Assembly: GCF_000716435.1 (NCBI RefSeq)
Contig: NZ_JNWO01000009.1
Span: 124,001 to 188,000 of the forward strand
DNA from: Streptomyces xylophagus
GTDB lineage: Bacteria; Actinomycetota; Actinomycetes; Streptomycetales; Streptomycetaceae
Reading direction: 5' to 3'
DNA length: 64,000 nucleotides
The position numbers and the translations under genes are program-made. Of the stretch, positions 1 to 7,786 are shown piece after piece; within the stretch, counting starts at the first letter, position 1, and each line of letters starts with the position of its first letter. Under the pieces are notes generated by a model, which was not told the origin of the DNA, searched no databases, and was given only the letters and a program-made list of their open reading frames with translations.

Positions 1-213
1 CCCCAGAGCGAGACCTGTCTTGAGTGTCTGGCGGCCGGCACCCACCCGGTGCAGTTGCGACTGTGTCTCTTCTGCGGCCATGTCGCCTGCTGCGACTCCT
101 CGCCCTCCCGCCACGCCACAGCACATCACAAGGACTCCGGGCATCCGGTGATGCGGACGTTCGAGCCCGGGGAGAGCTGGCGCTGGTGCTTCGTCGACCA
201 CGTACTCCTGTGA
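1..213 (+). CDS. UBP-type zinc finger protein, 3' part (start lies outside the window)
   Basis: Frame 1 is open from the first base to the TGA at 211-213, giving 70 residues of a C-terminal region. It holds a compact Cys/His pattern: CLEC near the start, CLFCGH about 13 residues later, CC, then two spaced His and HP. This matches the zf-UBP fold, which in eukaryotes binds free ubiquitin C-termini. In actinobacteria it is a small zinc-binding domain of unknown role. It lies just upstream of the sigH/anti-sigma pair, as in other streptomycetes. The true start and length cannot be seen. Confidence 0.75.
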   Translation, partial: PQSETCLECLAAGTHPVQLRLCLFCGHVACCDSSPSRHATAHHKDSGHPVMRTFEPGESWRWCFVDHVLL

Positions 214-479
214 CCCCGTAATCCGACCGCCGGTTTCGACGGTTCGACCGTCTGACGTCTGGGTACGTCAACCCGGCGCGCGCTCTTCCCAATTGGGCCC
301 GCAGGACCCCTAGCCACGGAGCGTATCCGTAGGTTTACTATGAGTGACAGCATGGGGTTGGGGTCCCGGGGACAGGAAAGTTCAGAGCGCGGTAGCGTCA
401 CCGCTGAACCAAGTATCGCGTTACCCCGGGGGGCGACCCCTGGGCCCCCGAAAGAGCTTGTACCACCTTGGAGGTGAGG

Positions 480-893
480 GTGTCCCAGATCGCAGGCGAG
501 CCCGCGACCCAGGACTTCGTGGAAGTCCGGCTGCCGGCTGCGGGTGCCTACCTGTCGGTGCTGCGTACGGCCACGGCCGGCCTCGCGGCCCGTTTGGACT
601 TCACCCTCGACGAGATCGAGGACCTCCGCATCGCGGTGGACGAGGCCTGCGCGATCCTGCTCCAGCAGGCCGTGCCGGGCTCGGTGCTCAGCTGTGTCTT
701 CCGCCTCGTGGACGACTCGCTCGAAGTCACCGTCTCCGCCCCGACGACGGACGGTCACGCCCCCTCGCGCGACACCTTCGCCTGGACCGTGCTCTCGGCC
801 CTCGCGGGCAAGGTCTCATCGGCGGTCGACGAGGACAAGACCGTGACGATCAGCCTCTACAAACAGCGCGGCGCGGGACCCGGGCCGGCGTGA
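480..893 (+). CDS. rshA: Anti-sigma factor, RsbW-like serine kinase/ATPase fold (RshA/UshX type)
   Basis: This 137-residue protein has the single HATPase_c fold of RsbW/SpoIIAB-type anti-sigma factors: an N-terminal strand, the ATP-binding N-box helix with DEACAILL around residues 53-60, and a C-terminal strand ending TVTISLYK. The family holds SigB-like sigma factors inactive by direct binding. I chose GTG at 480 because GGAGGTGAGG precedes it at good spacing; TTG 468 and GTG 474 are in frame but sit inside that ribosome site. The stop overlaps a possible GTG start of the next gene, so anti-sigma and sigma are probably translationally coupled. Partner assignment to SigH is from adjacency and recalled synteny. 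Confidence 0.85.
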   Translation: MSQIAGEPATQDFVEVRLPAAGAYLSVLRTATAGLAARLDFTLDEIEDLRIAVDEACAILLQQAVPGSVLSCVFRLVDDSLEVTVSAPTTDGHAPSRDTFAWTVLSALAGKVSSAVDEDKTVTISLYKQRGAGPGPA

Positions 894-2026
894 GGAACGG
901 GGACGGGCCGGTGCGGGACGAAGAGCGCGGCACACGGGAGCCGCCGGCCGAGGGCGGCCCGGGCGGATCTCGCCTCACGGCGGACGACAGCCCCCTCGTG
1001 CCGCGCGGCGGAATCCCCGAACAGGCCCGGCCGCACCCGGAGGAAGAACCCTCGGAGGCCGGATTGATGGACGACGGTCAACGTGAGCAGGACGGTGCTG
1101 TGCGTATTGGTGGGGTCTCCCCCGCACCTGGGGGTCCCTCCGCTCAGGCTGGGTCGAGCGTGGGGGAGGAGGCGAGAGCTCGGGGAAGGGCGACGGGCGG
1201 GACGATGAGCGAGCACGAGCGAAACGCCGAGGACAGCGTGCAGAGCACACCGAGCGTGCACAGCACGCGGCACGAGGACCGCAGCGGAGCGCGCGCACTC
1301 TTCATCGAGCTGCGCACGCTCAAGGACGGCAGCGTCGAGTACGCGGAGCTGCGCAACCGGCTGGTCCGTATGCACCTGCCGCTCGTCGAGCACCTCGCGC
1401 GCCGCTTCCGCAACCGCGGCGAGCCGCTGGACGACCTGACCCAGGTCGCCACCATCGGCCTGATCAAGTCGGTCGACCGCTTCGACCCGGAGCGCGGCGT
1501 CGAGTTCTCGACGTACGCGACCCCGACGGTCGTCGGCGAGATCAAGCGGCACTTCCGCGACAAGGGCTGGGCGGTCCGCGTCCCGCGCAGGCTCCAGGAG
1601 CTGCGCCTCGCGCTGACCACGGCGACCGCGGAGCTCTCGCAGCGGCACGGCCGTTCGCCCACGGTCCACGAGCTGGCCGAGAAGCTGGGCATCTCCGAGG
1701 AGGAGGTCCTGGAGGGCCTGGAGTCGGCCAACGCCTACTCCACGCTGTCCCTGGACGTTCCCGACACGGACGACGAGTCCCCGGCGGTCGCGGACACGCT
1801 CGGCGCGTACGACGAGGCCCTGGAGGGCGTCGAGTACCGGGAGTCGCTCAAGCCGCTCCTGGAGGATCTGCCGCCCCGGGAGAAGCGGATTCTGCTGCTC
1901 CGGTTCTTCGGCAACATGACGCAGTCGCAGATCGCGCAGGAGGTCGGCATCTCGCAGATGCACGTGTCCCGGCTGCTGGCCCGGACACTGGCCCAGCTGC
2001 GGGAGAAGCTCCTCGTCGAGGAGTAG
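890..2026 (+). CDS. sigH: Stress-response RNA polymerase sigma factor of the SigB/F/G family (SigH)
   Basis: The C-terminal 260 residues carry sigma regions 2 (LDDLTQVATIGLIKSV, then VEFSTYATPTVVGEIK), 3 (VPRRLQELR) and 4 (LPPREKRILLLRFF, then the MTQSQIAQEV helix-turn-helix), typical of SigB/F/G sigma factors for osmotic stress and sporulation in Streptomyces. The start is ambiguous. GTG 890 overlaps the anti-sigma stop; GTG 911, ATG 1067 and ATG 1205 are also in frame. The sequence before 1205 is low-complexity Gly/Arg/Glu. S. coelicolor SigH is known to exist as several isoforms, so more than one start may be real. The sigma domain itself is certain; the N-terminus is not. Confidence 0.88.
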   Translation: MRNGDGPVRDEERGTREPPAEGGPGGSRLTADDSPLVPRGGIPEQARPHPEEEPSEAGLMDDGQREQDGAVRIGGVSPAPGGPSAQAGSSVGEEARARGRATGGTMSEHERNAEDSVQSTPSVHSTRHEDRSGARALFIELRTLKDGSVEYAELRNRLVRMHLPLVEHLARRFRNRGEPLDDLTQVATIGLIKSVDRFDPERGVEFSTYATPTVVGEIKRHFRDKGWAVRVPRRLQELRLALTTATAELSQRHGRSPTVHELAEKLGISEEEVLEGLESANAYSTLSLDVPDTDDESPAVADTLGAYDEALEGVEYRESLKPLLEDLPPREKRILLLRFFGNMTQSQIAQEVGISQMHVSRLLARTLAQLREKLLVEE

Positions 2027-2042
2027 GACACCGAGTCGGAGG

Positions 2043-2501
2043 TCAGCCCTTCGGCTCTTCGGTACGGCGGCCGGGCCCTCGGATTCCGAGGGCCCGTGTC
2101 GTCGCCGGGTTCACCAGCAGCACCAGCGAGGCGACCGCGACCACCGCGAGCGCGATCCCGGCCGGAATGGCCACACTGTCGGCCCGGAGCAGGTTGTAGG
2201 CCACGGGCAGCGCCATGACCTGGGTGATGACGGCCGGGCCCCGGCTCCAGCTGCGCCGCCCGATCAGTCCGCGCGCGGCGAGCAGCGGCAGCAGCGCGAG
2301 CACCACCAGGGTCACGCCACCGGTCACGGCCTGCCGGCGGTCGTCCGGTTCGCCGGTGAGACCCAGGACGAGCATCCACACCCCGGCGACGGCCAGCGCG
2401 AGCCCCTCAAGTGCGACGAGGACCGCCGCGTAGGTCAGGCGGCGCGGACGGGGTCCGTCGGGGCCGTCGGTCTCCGGGGCGGGGGTCTGCTCAGCACTCA
2501 C
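2043..2501 (-). CDS. Small membrane protein, four predicted TM segments
   Basis: This is a 152-residue protein starting at GTG 2501 (VSAEQTP). A charged, Pro-rich N-terminus (~22 residues) is followed by hydrophobic segments near residues 24-46, 58-75, 83-102 and 106-125, and a basic C-terminal tail. It matches the conserved actinobacterial integral membrane protein found next to sigH but has no recognisable catalytic motif. It converges on sigH with a 16-base gap. A GGGCCCTCGG hairpin inside its 3' end (about 2073-2096) may act as a terminator for both genes. Confidence 0.7.
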   Translation of the reverse strand: MSAEQTPAPETDGPDGPRPRRLTYAAVLVALEGLALAVAGVWMLVLGLTGEPDDRRQAVTGGVTLVVLALLPLLAARGLIGRRSWSRGPAVITQVMALPVAYNLLRADSVAIPAGIALAVVAVASLVLLVNPATTRALGIRGPGRRTEEPKG

Positions 2502-2617
2502 CCCAGAAGGGTAGCCCTCGGAAAACGGCCCCAGGTGTCCAGGCTCACGCCCTCTCCTCTTACCCAACCCCTACCTCGGTATGGGACGGGTACCCCCCAG
2601 TAGGTACGCTGCAACTC

Positions 2618-3586
2618 ATGCGTGCACTTCTCGTGGTCAATCCGGCGGCAACCACCACAAGCGCACGTACGCGCGACGTCCTGCTCCACGCGCTCGCCAG
2701 CGAAATGAAGCTGGAGGCCGTCACCACGGAGTACAGAGGCCACGCGCGCGACCTCGCCCGACAGGCGGCGGAGAGCGGGAACGTCGACCTGGTGGTGGCC
2801 CTCGGCGGCGACGGCACCGTCAACGAGGTCGTCAACGGCCTGCTGCACACCGGCCCCGACCCGGAGCGCCTGCCCAGCCTCGCCGTGGTCCCCGGCGGCT
2901 CCACCAACGTCTTCGCCCGCGCCCTGGGCCTGCCCAACGACGCCGTGGAGGCCACCGGCGCCATCCTCGACGCCCTTCGCGAGGGCAGTGAGCGCACGGT
3001 CGGCCTGGGGCTGACCTCCGGGACACCCGGCACCGAGGACGAGGCCGTACCGTCCCGCTGGTTCACCTTCAACGCCGGGCTCGGGTTCGACGCGGGGGTG
3101 GTCGGGCGGGTCGAACAGCAGCGGGAGCAGGGCAAGAAGTCCACGCATGCGCTGTACGTGCGCCAGGTGGTCCGGCAGTTCCTCGGTGAGCAGCACCGCC
3201 GGCACGGGACGATCACGCTGGAGCAGCCCCGTGAGGACCCGGTCACCGATCTCGTGGTGGCCATAGTCTCGAACACGTCGCCGTGGACGTATCTCGGCAA
3301 TCGCCCGATGTACACGTCACCTAAGGCGTCGTTCGATAAAGGCCTCGACGTACTCGGTCTCAGCCGTCTGTCCAGCGCCGCGGTTGCCCGGTATGGCACC
3401 CAGTTGCTCACTTCGTCCCCCGAGCGTGGACCCCACGGCAAGCACGCTGCGGCTCTCCACGACCTGAGCGAGTTCACCTTGCAATCCAAGGTCCCATTGC
3501 CCCTCCAGATGGACGGCGACCACCTCGGACTGCGTACGAGCGTGACGTTCACAGGCGTACGCCGTGCACTGCGTGTGATTGTGTGA
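2618..3586 (+). CDS. Diacylglycerol/lipid kinase family protein (DAGK catalytic domain)
   Basis: This 322-residue protein has the DAGK/YegS fold. It starts VVNPAA, carries the nucleotide-binding GGDGTVNEV motif around residues 59-67 and VPGGSTN around 90, and ends in the C-terminal beta-sandwich. Family members phosphorylate diacylglycerol or related lipids with ATP at the membrane. ATG 2618 is preceded by a short leader with no strong SD and places the first beta-strand right at the N-terminus, as is usual. The gene is divergent from the small membrane protein upstream. The lipid substrate cannot be told from sequence. Confidence 0.85.
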   Translation: MRALLVVNPAATTTSARTRDVLLHALASEMKLEAVTTEYRGHARDLARQAAESGNVDLVVALGGDGTVNEVVNGLLHTGPDPERLPSLAVVPGGSTNVFARALGLPNDAVEATGAILDALREGSERTVGLGLTSGTPGTEDEAVPSRWFTFNAGLGFDAGVVGRVEQQREQGKKSTHALYVRQVVRQFLGEQHRRHGTITLEQPREDPVTDLVVAIVSNTSPWTYLGNRPMYTSPKASFDKGLDVLGLSRLSSAAVARYGTQLLTSSPERGPHGKHAAALHDLSEFTLQSKVPLPLQMDGDHLGLRTSVTFTGVRRALRVIV

Positions 3587-3905
3587 GCAGAAAGGGCTGA
3601 AGTCCTTTCACTCGAACGTTTAGACCAGGGTCCACCCCATGGAAGTACGGCTGTGACCTAGTCGACACCGAGGAATCAAAAAAAACTTTCCGGAAGGGGT
3701 TGTATCCGCCGCTGAGGTTTGCGAGTCTCTACGTGGCGATCGAGACGGCCCGCAACACCGGCCTCCACGGATCACCGGAACCCCTCTTCAATCCACAGGA
3801 CCCCGCCAGTGAACCTGGCGTTCGGCCCTTCACTTGTTGAGGGATTCGTGAAAGCGTTCACATTCACAAGCAACCCGCACGTAATACCAAGGAGAGGTAG
3901 CAGCC
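3587..3905. other. Intergenic region upstream of wblE
   Basis: This 319-base stretch has no convincing gene. It begins with a short hairpin (GAAAGG/CCTTTC, 3590-3609) that could terminate the lipid kinase transcript. It holds an A8 run near 3680, unusual in this GC-rich sequence, and ends with a strong AAGGAG ribosome site for wblE. The wblE promoter must lie here; I could not place -35/-10 elements reliably. Confidence 0.5.
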
Positions 3906-4163
3906 ATGGACTGGCGTCACAACGCCGTTTGCCGCGAGGAAGACCCCGAGCTCTTCTTCCCCATCGGCAACACCGGTCCTGCGCTGCTGCAGATCGAGGA
4001 AGCCAAGGCCGTCTGCCGTCGCTGCCCCGTTATGGATCAGTGTCTGCAGTGGGCGCTCGAGTCCGGCCAGGACTCCGGCGTCTGGGGTGGTCTCAGCGAG
4101 GACGAGCGCCGCGCCATGAAGCGCCGCGCCGCTCGCAACCGTGCCCGTCAGGCATCCGCCTGA
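3906..4163 (+). CDS. wblE: WhiB-family iron-sulfur transcription factor WblE
   Basis: At 85 residues, this is a compact Wbl protein. The four cluster-ligating cysteines are present in the order C9, then CRRCPV (C-x2-C), then C six residues later. The GVWGG turn follows, then a basic C-terminal tail (MKRRAARNRAR). The family binds a [4Fe-4S] cluster and usually acts by contacting the principal sigma factor. The ribosome site AAGGAG sits 11 bases upstream of ATG. The name WblE rests on protein similarity and on position near sigH in Streptomyces. Confidence 0.9.
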   Translation: MDWRHNAVCREEDPELFFPIGNTGPALLQIEEAKAVCRRCPVMDQCLQWALESGQDSGVWGGLSEDERRAMKRRAARNRARQASA

Positions 4164-4274
4164 CGTTCACCCCGCAAAACAGCCTGAGCTTGGCGGCGCG
4201 TACAGCGAGTACGCATCTCCCGCCCCCGAGCCGCAGCGCGCAGTACCCCCGATGCGCATAGCAACGAGCGACTG

Positions 4275-4306
4275 GCCCCGGATCACCCAGTGATCCGGGG
4301 CTCTTT
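4275..4306 (+). terminator. Rho-independent-like terminator after wblE
   Basis: Perfect 11-bp stem (GCCCCGGATCA pairs with TGATCCGGGGC) around a 5-base loop, followed by TCTTT. It lies about 110 bases after the wblE stop. Confidence 0.75.
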
Positions 4307-4393
4307 GCTGTTCAAGCACACGTGCGGCTGCTCAAGTACACGCGCGCGTACGGCTGTTCAGGCCCGCATGTGTGGAGGTCATGTGCTCATACG

Positions 4394-5860
4394 TCACTTG
4401 TGCGCCTGCACCGGCACGTCCAGGATCACCCGGGTCCCCCGCTCCGGCCCAGCCACCATGTCGAACGTGCCGCCCAACTCGCCCTCCACCAGCGTCCGTA
4501 CGATCTGCAGACCCAGGTTGCCCGAGCGGTGCGGGTCGAATCCCTCGGGGAGTCCTACGCCGTCGTCCTGCACGGTGACCAGGAGGCGGGCGTCCTTCGA
4601 GGTGCCGCCGCGGACGGCCGAGACCTCGACCGTGCCGGTCTCGCCCTCACGGAAGCCGTGTTCCAGGGCGTTCTGCAGGATCTCGGTGAGGACCATGGAG
4701 AGCGGGGTCGCGACCTCGGCGTCCAGTATTCCGAAGCGACCGCTGCGCCGGCCGGTGACCTTGCCCGGGGAGATCTCGGCGACCATCGCGAGCACCCGGT
4801 CGGCGATCTCGTCGAACTCCACGCGCTCGTCCAGGTTCTGGGACAGCGTCTCGTGCACGATCGCGATCGAACCGACCCGTCGTACGGCCTCCTCCAACGC
4901 CTCCCGGCCGCGCTCGGAGTCGATCCTGCGGGCCTGGAGACGCAACAGGGCGGCGACTGTCTGGAGGTTGTTCTTCACCCGGTGATGGATCTCCCGGATG
5001 GTCGCGTCCTTGGTGATCAACTCCCGCTCGCGGCGCCGCAGTTCGGTGACATCCCGGAGCAGCACCAGTGAACCGATGCGCGTGCCCTTGGGCTTGAGCG
5101 GGATCGCCCGGAACTGGATGACCCCGTCGCGCGCCTCGATCTCGAACTCGCGCGGCGCCCATCCGCTGGCGACCTTGGCGAGCGCCTCGTCCACCGGGCC
5201 CCGGGTCGGGGCGAGTTCGGCGGTGGTCACGCCCAGGTGATGGCCGACGAGGTCGGCGGCGAGGCCCATGCGGTGGTACGCGGAGAGGGCGTTGGGCGAG
5301 GCGTACTGCACGATGCCGTCGCCGTCGAGGCGGATCAGTCCGTCGCCGACACGCGGCGAGGCGTCCATGTCGACCTGCTGGTTCGGGAACGGGAAGGAGC
5401 CGGCCGCGATCATCTGCGCGAGGTCGGACGCGCTCTGCAGGTAAGTGAGTTCGAGGCGGCTCGGGGTGCGCACGGTGAGCAGGTTGGTGTTGCGCGCGAT
5501 GACACCCAGGACGCGCCCCTCACGTCGTACCGGAATCGACTCGACGCGGACCGGGACCTCTTCGCGCCACTCCGGGTCGCCCTCGCGCACGATCCGGCCC
5601 TCGTCGAGGGCCGCGTCCAGCATGGGGCGACGGCCGCGCGGGACGAGGTGGCCGACCATGTCGTCCTGGTACGAGGTGGGGCCGGTGTTCGGCCGCATCT
5701 GGGCGACGGAGACATAGCGGGTGCCGTCGCGCGTGGGGACCCACAGGACCAGGTCGGCGAAGGAGAGGTCGGAGAGCAGCTGCCACTCCGAGACCAGCAG
5801 GTGGAGCCACTCGAGGTCGGAGTCGTCGAGTGCGGTGTGCTGGCGTACGAGTTCGTTCAT
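4394..5860 (-). CDS. Sensor histidine kinase, PdtaS-like (GAF-PAS-HisKA_2-HATPase)
   Basis: This is a 488-residue soluble kinase without TM segments. The N-terminal ~170 residues form a GAF-like sensor, then a PAS domain (about 180-280, with GLIRLDGDGIVQYAS), then the HWE/HisKA_2 phosphoacceptor helix with EIHHRVKNNLQT around residue 300, and a HATPase domain with NALEHG and DDGVGLPEG. This architecture is that of actinobacterial PdtaS, which phosphorylates the ANTAR-domain antiterminator PdtaR. No response regulator is encoded beside it, so it is an orphan here. Start MNELVRQ at 5860; an in-frame ATG three codons upstream (5869) is also possible. Confidence 0.85.
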   Translation of the reverse strand: MNELVRQHTALDDSDLEWLHLLVSEWQLLSDLSFADLVLWVPTRDGTRYVSVAQMRPNTGPTSYQDDMVGHLVPRGRRPMLDAALDEGRIVREGDPEWREEVPVRVESIPVRREGRVLGVIARNTNLLTVRTPSRLELTYLQSASDLAQMIAAGSFPFPNQQVDMDASPRVGDGLIRLDGDGIVQYASPNALSAYHRMGLAADLVGHHLGVTTAELAPTRGPVDEALAKVASGWAPREFEIEARDGVIQFRAIPLKPKGTRIGSLVLLRDVTELRRRERELITKDATIREIHHRVKNNLQTVAALLRLQARRIDSERGREALEEAVRRVGSIAIVHETLSQNLDERVEFDEIADRVLAMVAEISPGKVTGRRSGRFGILDAEVATPLSMVLTEILQNALEHGFREGETGTVEVSAVRGGTSKDARLLVTVQDDGVGLPEGFDPHRSGNLGLQIVRTLVEGELGGTFDMVAGPERGTRVILDVPVQAHK

Positions 5861-6055
5861 GGAGGGCACGTCTGCGAGCGTACCCGCCGGTCTGTACCTG
5901 TCCTAAAAACACCCGCGGGCCGCGGCGCCTGAGAGGGACCCTCAACCCTCCCGGCACCGCAGCCCGGAGCAGCAACGGCCACGGGGTGTGCGGTCCCGAT
6001 CGGCCGATGGATGAGGAGCCGGGGCAGTCAGGGCAGAGAGCCTCGGTTCCTCGGT

Positions 6056-6080
6056 CCGTCTTCCTGTGCGGGGAAGACGG
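6056..6080. other. Hairpin in the histidine kinase upstream region
   Basis: Perfect 9-bp stem CCGTCTTCC/GGAAGACGG around a 7-base loop, followed on the + strand by a smaller AGGC/GCCT stem and TTTAA. It could be a terminator for + strand transcripts or a 5' UTR element of the histidine kinase. It lies about 30 bases from an orphan DasR-type operator. Confidence 0.45.
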
Positions 6081-6107
6081 AGGCTTGCGCCTTTAACACA
6101 TACACAT

Positions 6108-6123
6108 TGTGGACTAGACCACT
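6108..6123. promoter_or_regulatory. Orphan DasR-type operator (dre)
   Basis: The 16-mer TGTGGACTAGACCACT matches the recalled dre consensus A(G/C)TGGTCTAGACCA(G/C)T at 13 of 16 positions and is itself strongly palindromic. It sits about 250 bases upstream of the histidine kinase start and downstream of the tetR stop, not next to an obvious aminosugar gene. Confidence 0.6.
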
Positions 6124-6237
6124 ATCCGTGTCCATGCGTTGAAGGATGTTTGATGGTGGCGCTTTTCCGCTGCGATCCGCTCGGTCCGCCACTCGTAGGA
6201 CGTCCCAGCATCCACGGCGAAGCCTAACGGTGTTGAG

Positions 6238-6867
6238 TCATGTGCGGGGCCAGATGTTCATGGCAATTTCGGCGACCGCCTCCAACTCCTGACGGCTCGC
6301 CCCGTCCCGCGCCTGCTGGGACATCCCCTGGACGACCGCCCCCGCGTGCCGGGCGAACGCGGCGGCGTCGAGGTCCGCGGGCAGCTCCCCCGCCGCGATG
6401 TCCGCTTCGATACGACGCTCGAAGGCGACGAGGTTGGCGTTGCGCCGCTCCCGCAGGGACTCCTCCACCTCGGGGGTCGTGCAGTTGGTGGCCGCGTGGA
6501 TGACGAGACAGCCGTGCGGCCGGCCGGGTGCGGTGTACTCGGCGGCCGCCTCGCGCAGTATCCGCGCCACGGCGGCCCGGGCGGTGGGCTCCTCGGCGAG
6601 CGCCCGGCCGGTGAAGGAGCCGTAGCGCGTGCCGTACTCCGCCACGACCTCGGCGAACAGGGCCTGCTTGTCACCGAAGGCCGCGTAGAGGCTGGGGGCG
6701 CCGATGCCCATGACGCGGGTGAGGTCGGAGACCGAGGTGGCTTCGTAGCCGTGCTCCCAGAAGGCGAGGACGGCCTGCTCCAGCGCGGTCGTACGGTCGA
6801 AGGACCGCGGTCGACCACGAGCCTTACCGGTCTTGAACTGCGGTTTCGTCTCCTCGCTGCGCACCAT
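6238..6867 (-). CDS. TetR/AcrR-family transcriptional repressor
   Basis: A 209-residue TetR regulator. The N-terminal helix-turn-helix (about residues 20-65) carries VSDLTRVMGIGAPSLY and FGDKQALF, followed by an all-helical ligand domain with the TetR_C pattern seen in YxaF/AcrR-like repressors. It is divergent from the SDR gene with a 96-base shared gap containing the palindrome TAGCGAGTGCTA, so it probably represses itself and the SDR. The ligand is unknown. ATG 6867 places the HTH at the normal distance from the N-terminus. Confidence 0.85.
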   Translation of the reverse strand: MVRSEETKPQFKTGKARGRPRSFDRTTALEQAVLAFWEHGYEATSVSDLTRVMGIGAPSLYAAFGDKQALFAEVVAEYGTRYGSFTGRALAEEPTARAAVARILREAAAEYTAPGRPHGCLVIHAATNCTTPEVEESLRERRNANLVAFERRIEADIAAGELPADLDAAAFARHAGAVVQGMSQQARDGASRQELEAVAEIAMNIWPRT

Positions 6868-6880
6868 GGAGTGAATTGTA

Positions 6881-6892
6881 TAGCGAGTGCTA
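6881..6892. promoter_or_regulatory. Candidate operator in the tetR/SDR divergent promoter
   Basis: TAGC-N4-GCTA dyad, with the flanking GCTAGAGAAATG repeated as GCTAGGGAAATG near 6938. Such paired half-sites between a tetR gene and its divergent target are typical operators. Binding is inferred. Confidence 0.45.
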
Positions 6893-6963
6893 GAGAAATG
6901 TCGGTGGGCTGTTGTACGGTCTTTTCTGTAACGACCGCTAGGGAAATGCGGAGGGGTGTGGAC

Positions 6964-7728
6964 ATGAGCGTCGCCATGGGTGTGCTCGCGGGCAGGACGG
7001 CACTGGTCACGGGTGCGAGCAGGGGAATCGGGCGGGGCATCGCGGAGCGGCTGGGGCGGGACGGGGCGCGGGTCGCGGTGCACTACGGCAGGAGCGAGGC
7101 GGCGGCGAAGGAGGTGGTCGCCGCGATCGAGGGGGCGGGCGGCTCGGCGTTCGCGATCGGCGGGGAGCTGGGTGCGCCTGGGGACGTCGAAGGACTCTGG
7201 GCGGAGTTCGACCGGCACGCGGACGGGCTGGACATCCTGGTGAACAACGCGGGGATCGGATCCTCCTCGCCGATCGGGGAGATGGGGGAAGAGGAGTACG
7301 ACCGCCTCTTCGCGGTGAATGTGAAGGCGCCGTTCTTCCTCGTCGGGCACGGGCTGGGCCGACTGCGGGACGGGGGCCGGATCATCAACATCTCGTCGGG
7401 GCTCGCCCGCAGCGCGGCCATGCCGCACAACATCGCGTACTCGATGACGAAGAGCGCCCTGGACGTCTTCTCCCGGGACCTGTCCAAGGTGCTCGGCCCC
7501 CGGGGCATCACCGTGAACTCGGTGGCGCCGGGCCTCATAGACACGGACAACACCGCCGAGTTCCTGCACGGGAGCGAGGACGGCTGGGCGCGGGCGGCGG
7601 CCTTCTCCGCGCTGGGGCGAGTGGGAGAGACCGCCGACGTGGCGGACGTGGTGGCGTTCCTCGCGTCGGACGGCGGGCGGTGGATCACCGGGAGCTGGGT
7701 GGACGCGACGGGAGGTTCGCTCACGTAA
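6964..7728 (+). CDS. Short-chain dehydrogenase/reductase (classical SDR)
   Basis: A 254-residue NAD(P)-dependent oxidoreductase. It shows TGASRGIG (cofactor glycine motif, residues ~17-24), NNAGIG, INISSG with the catalytic serine, YSMTK with the catalytic Tyr and Lys, and a C-terminal WITGSWVDATGG typical of 3-oxoacyl-ACP-reductase-like SDRs. The reaction is reduction/oxidation of a carbonyl/alcohol; the substrate is unknown. The divergent TetR gene suggests inducible expression by a small molecule. ATG 6964 follows GGAGGGGTGTG. Confidence 0.88.
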   Translation: MSVAMGVLAGRTALVTGASRGIGRGIAERLGRDGARVAVHYGRSEAAAKEVVAAIEGAGGSAFAIGGELGAPGDVEGLWAEFDRHADGLDILVNNAGIGSSSPIGEMGEEEYDRLFAVNVKAPFFLVGHGLGRLRDGGRIINISSGLARSAAMPHNIAYSMTKSALDVFSRDLSKVLGPRGITVNSVAPGLIDTDNTAEFLHGSEDGWARAAAFSALGRVGETADVADVVAFLASDGGRWITGSWVDATGGSLT

Positions 7729-7740
7729 GGGTGCTGCTGG

Positions 7741-7786
7741 TCAGTGGGCCTCCGTCACCTTGTTCAGCGGGTCTCCGTCACCTTGG
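7741..7786. repeat. 23-bp tandem duplication at the 3' end of the SIS-domain gene
   Basis: Two adjacent 23-base units (7741-7763 and 7764-7786), differing at about three positions. The second unit encodes the last codons and stop of the SIS gene. The first recreates the same 3' end just beyond the stop. Likely replication slippage. Confidence 0.6.

Noticed and set aside
3617..3632. TTTAGACCAG as a dre upstream of wblE
   Set aside because: Only one half-site is conserved; the left half does not match.
3671..3700. Possible SigR promoter (GGAAT...GTT) upstream of wblE
   Set aside because: The spacer between GGAAT and GTT is 22 bases, not 18-19.
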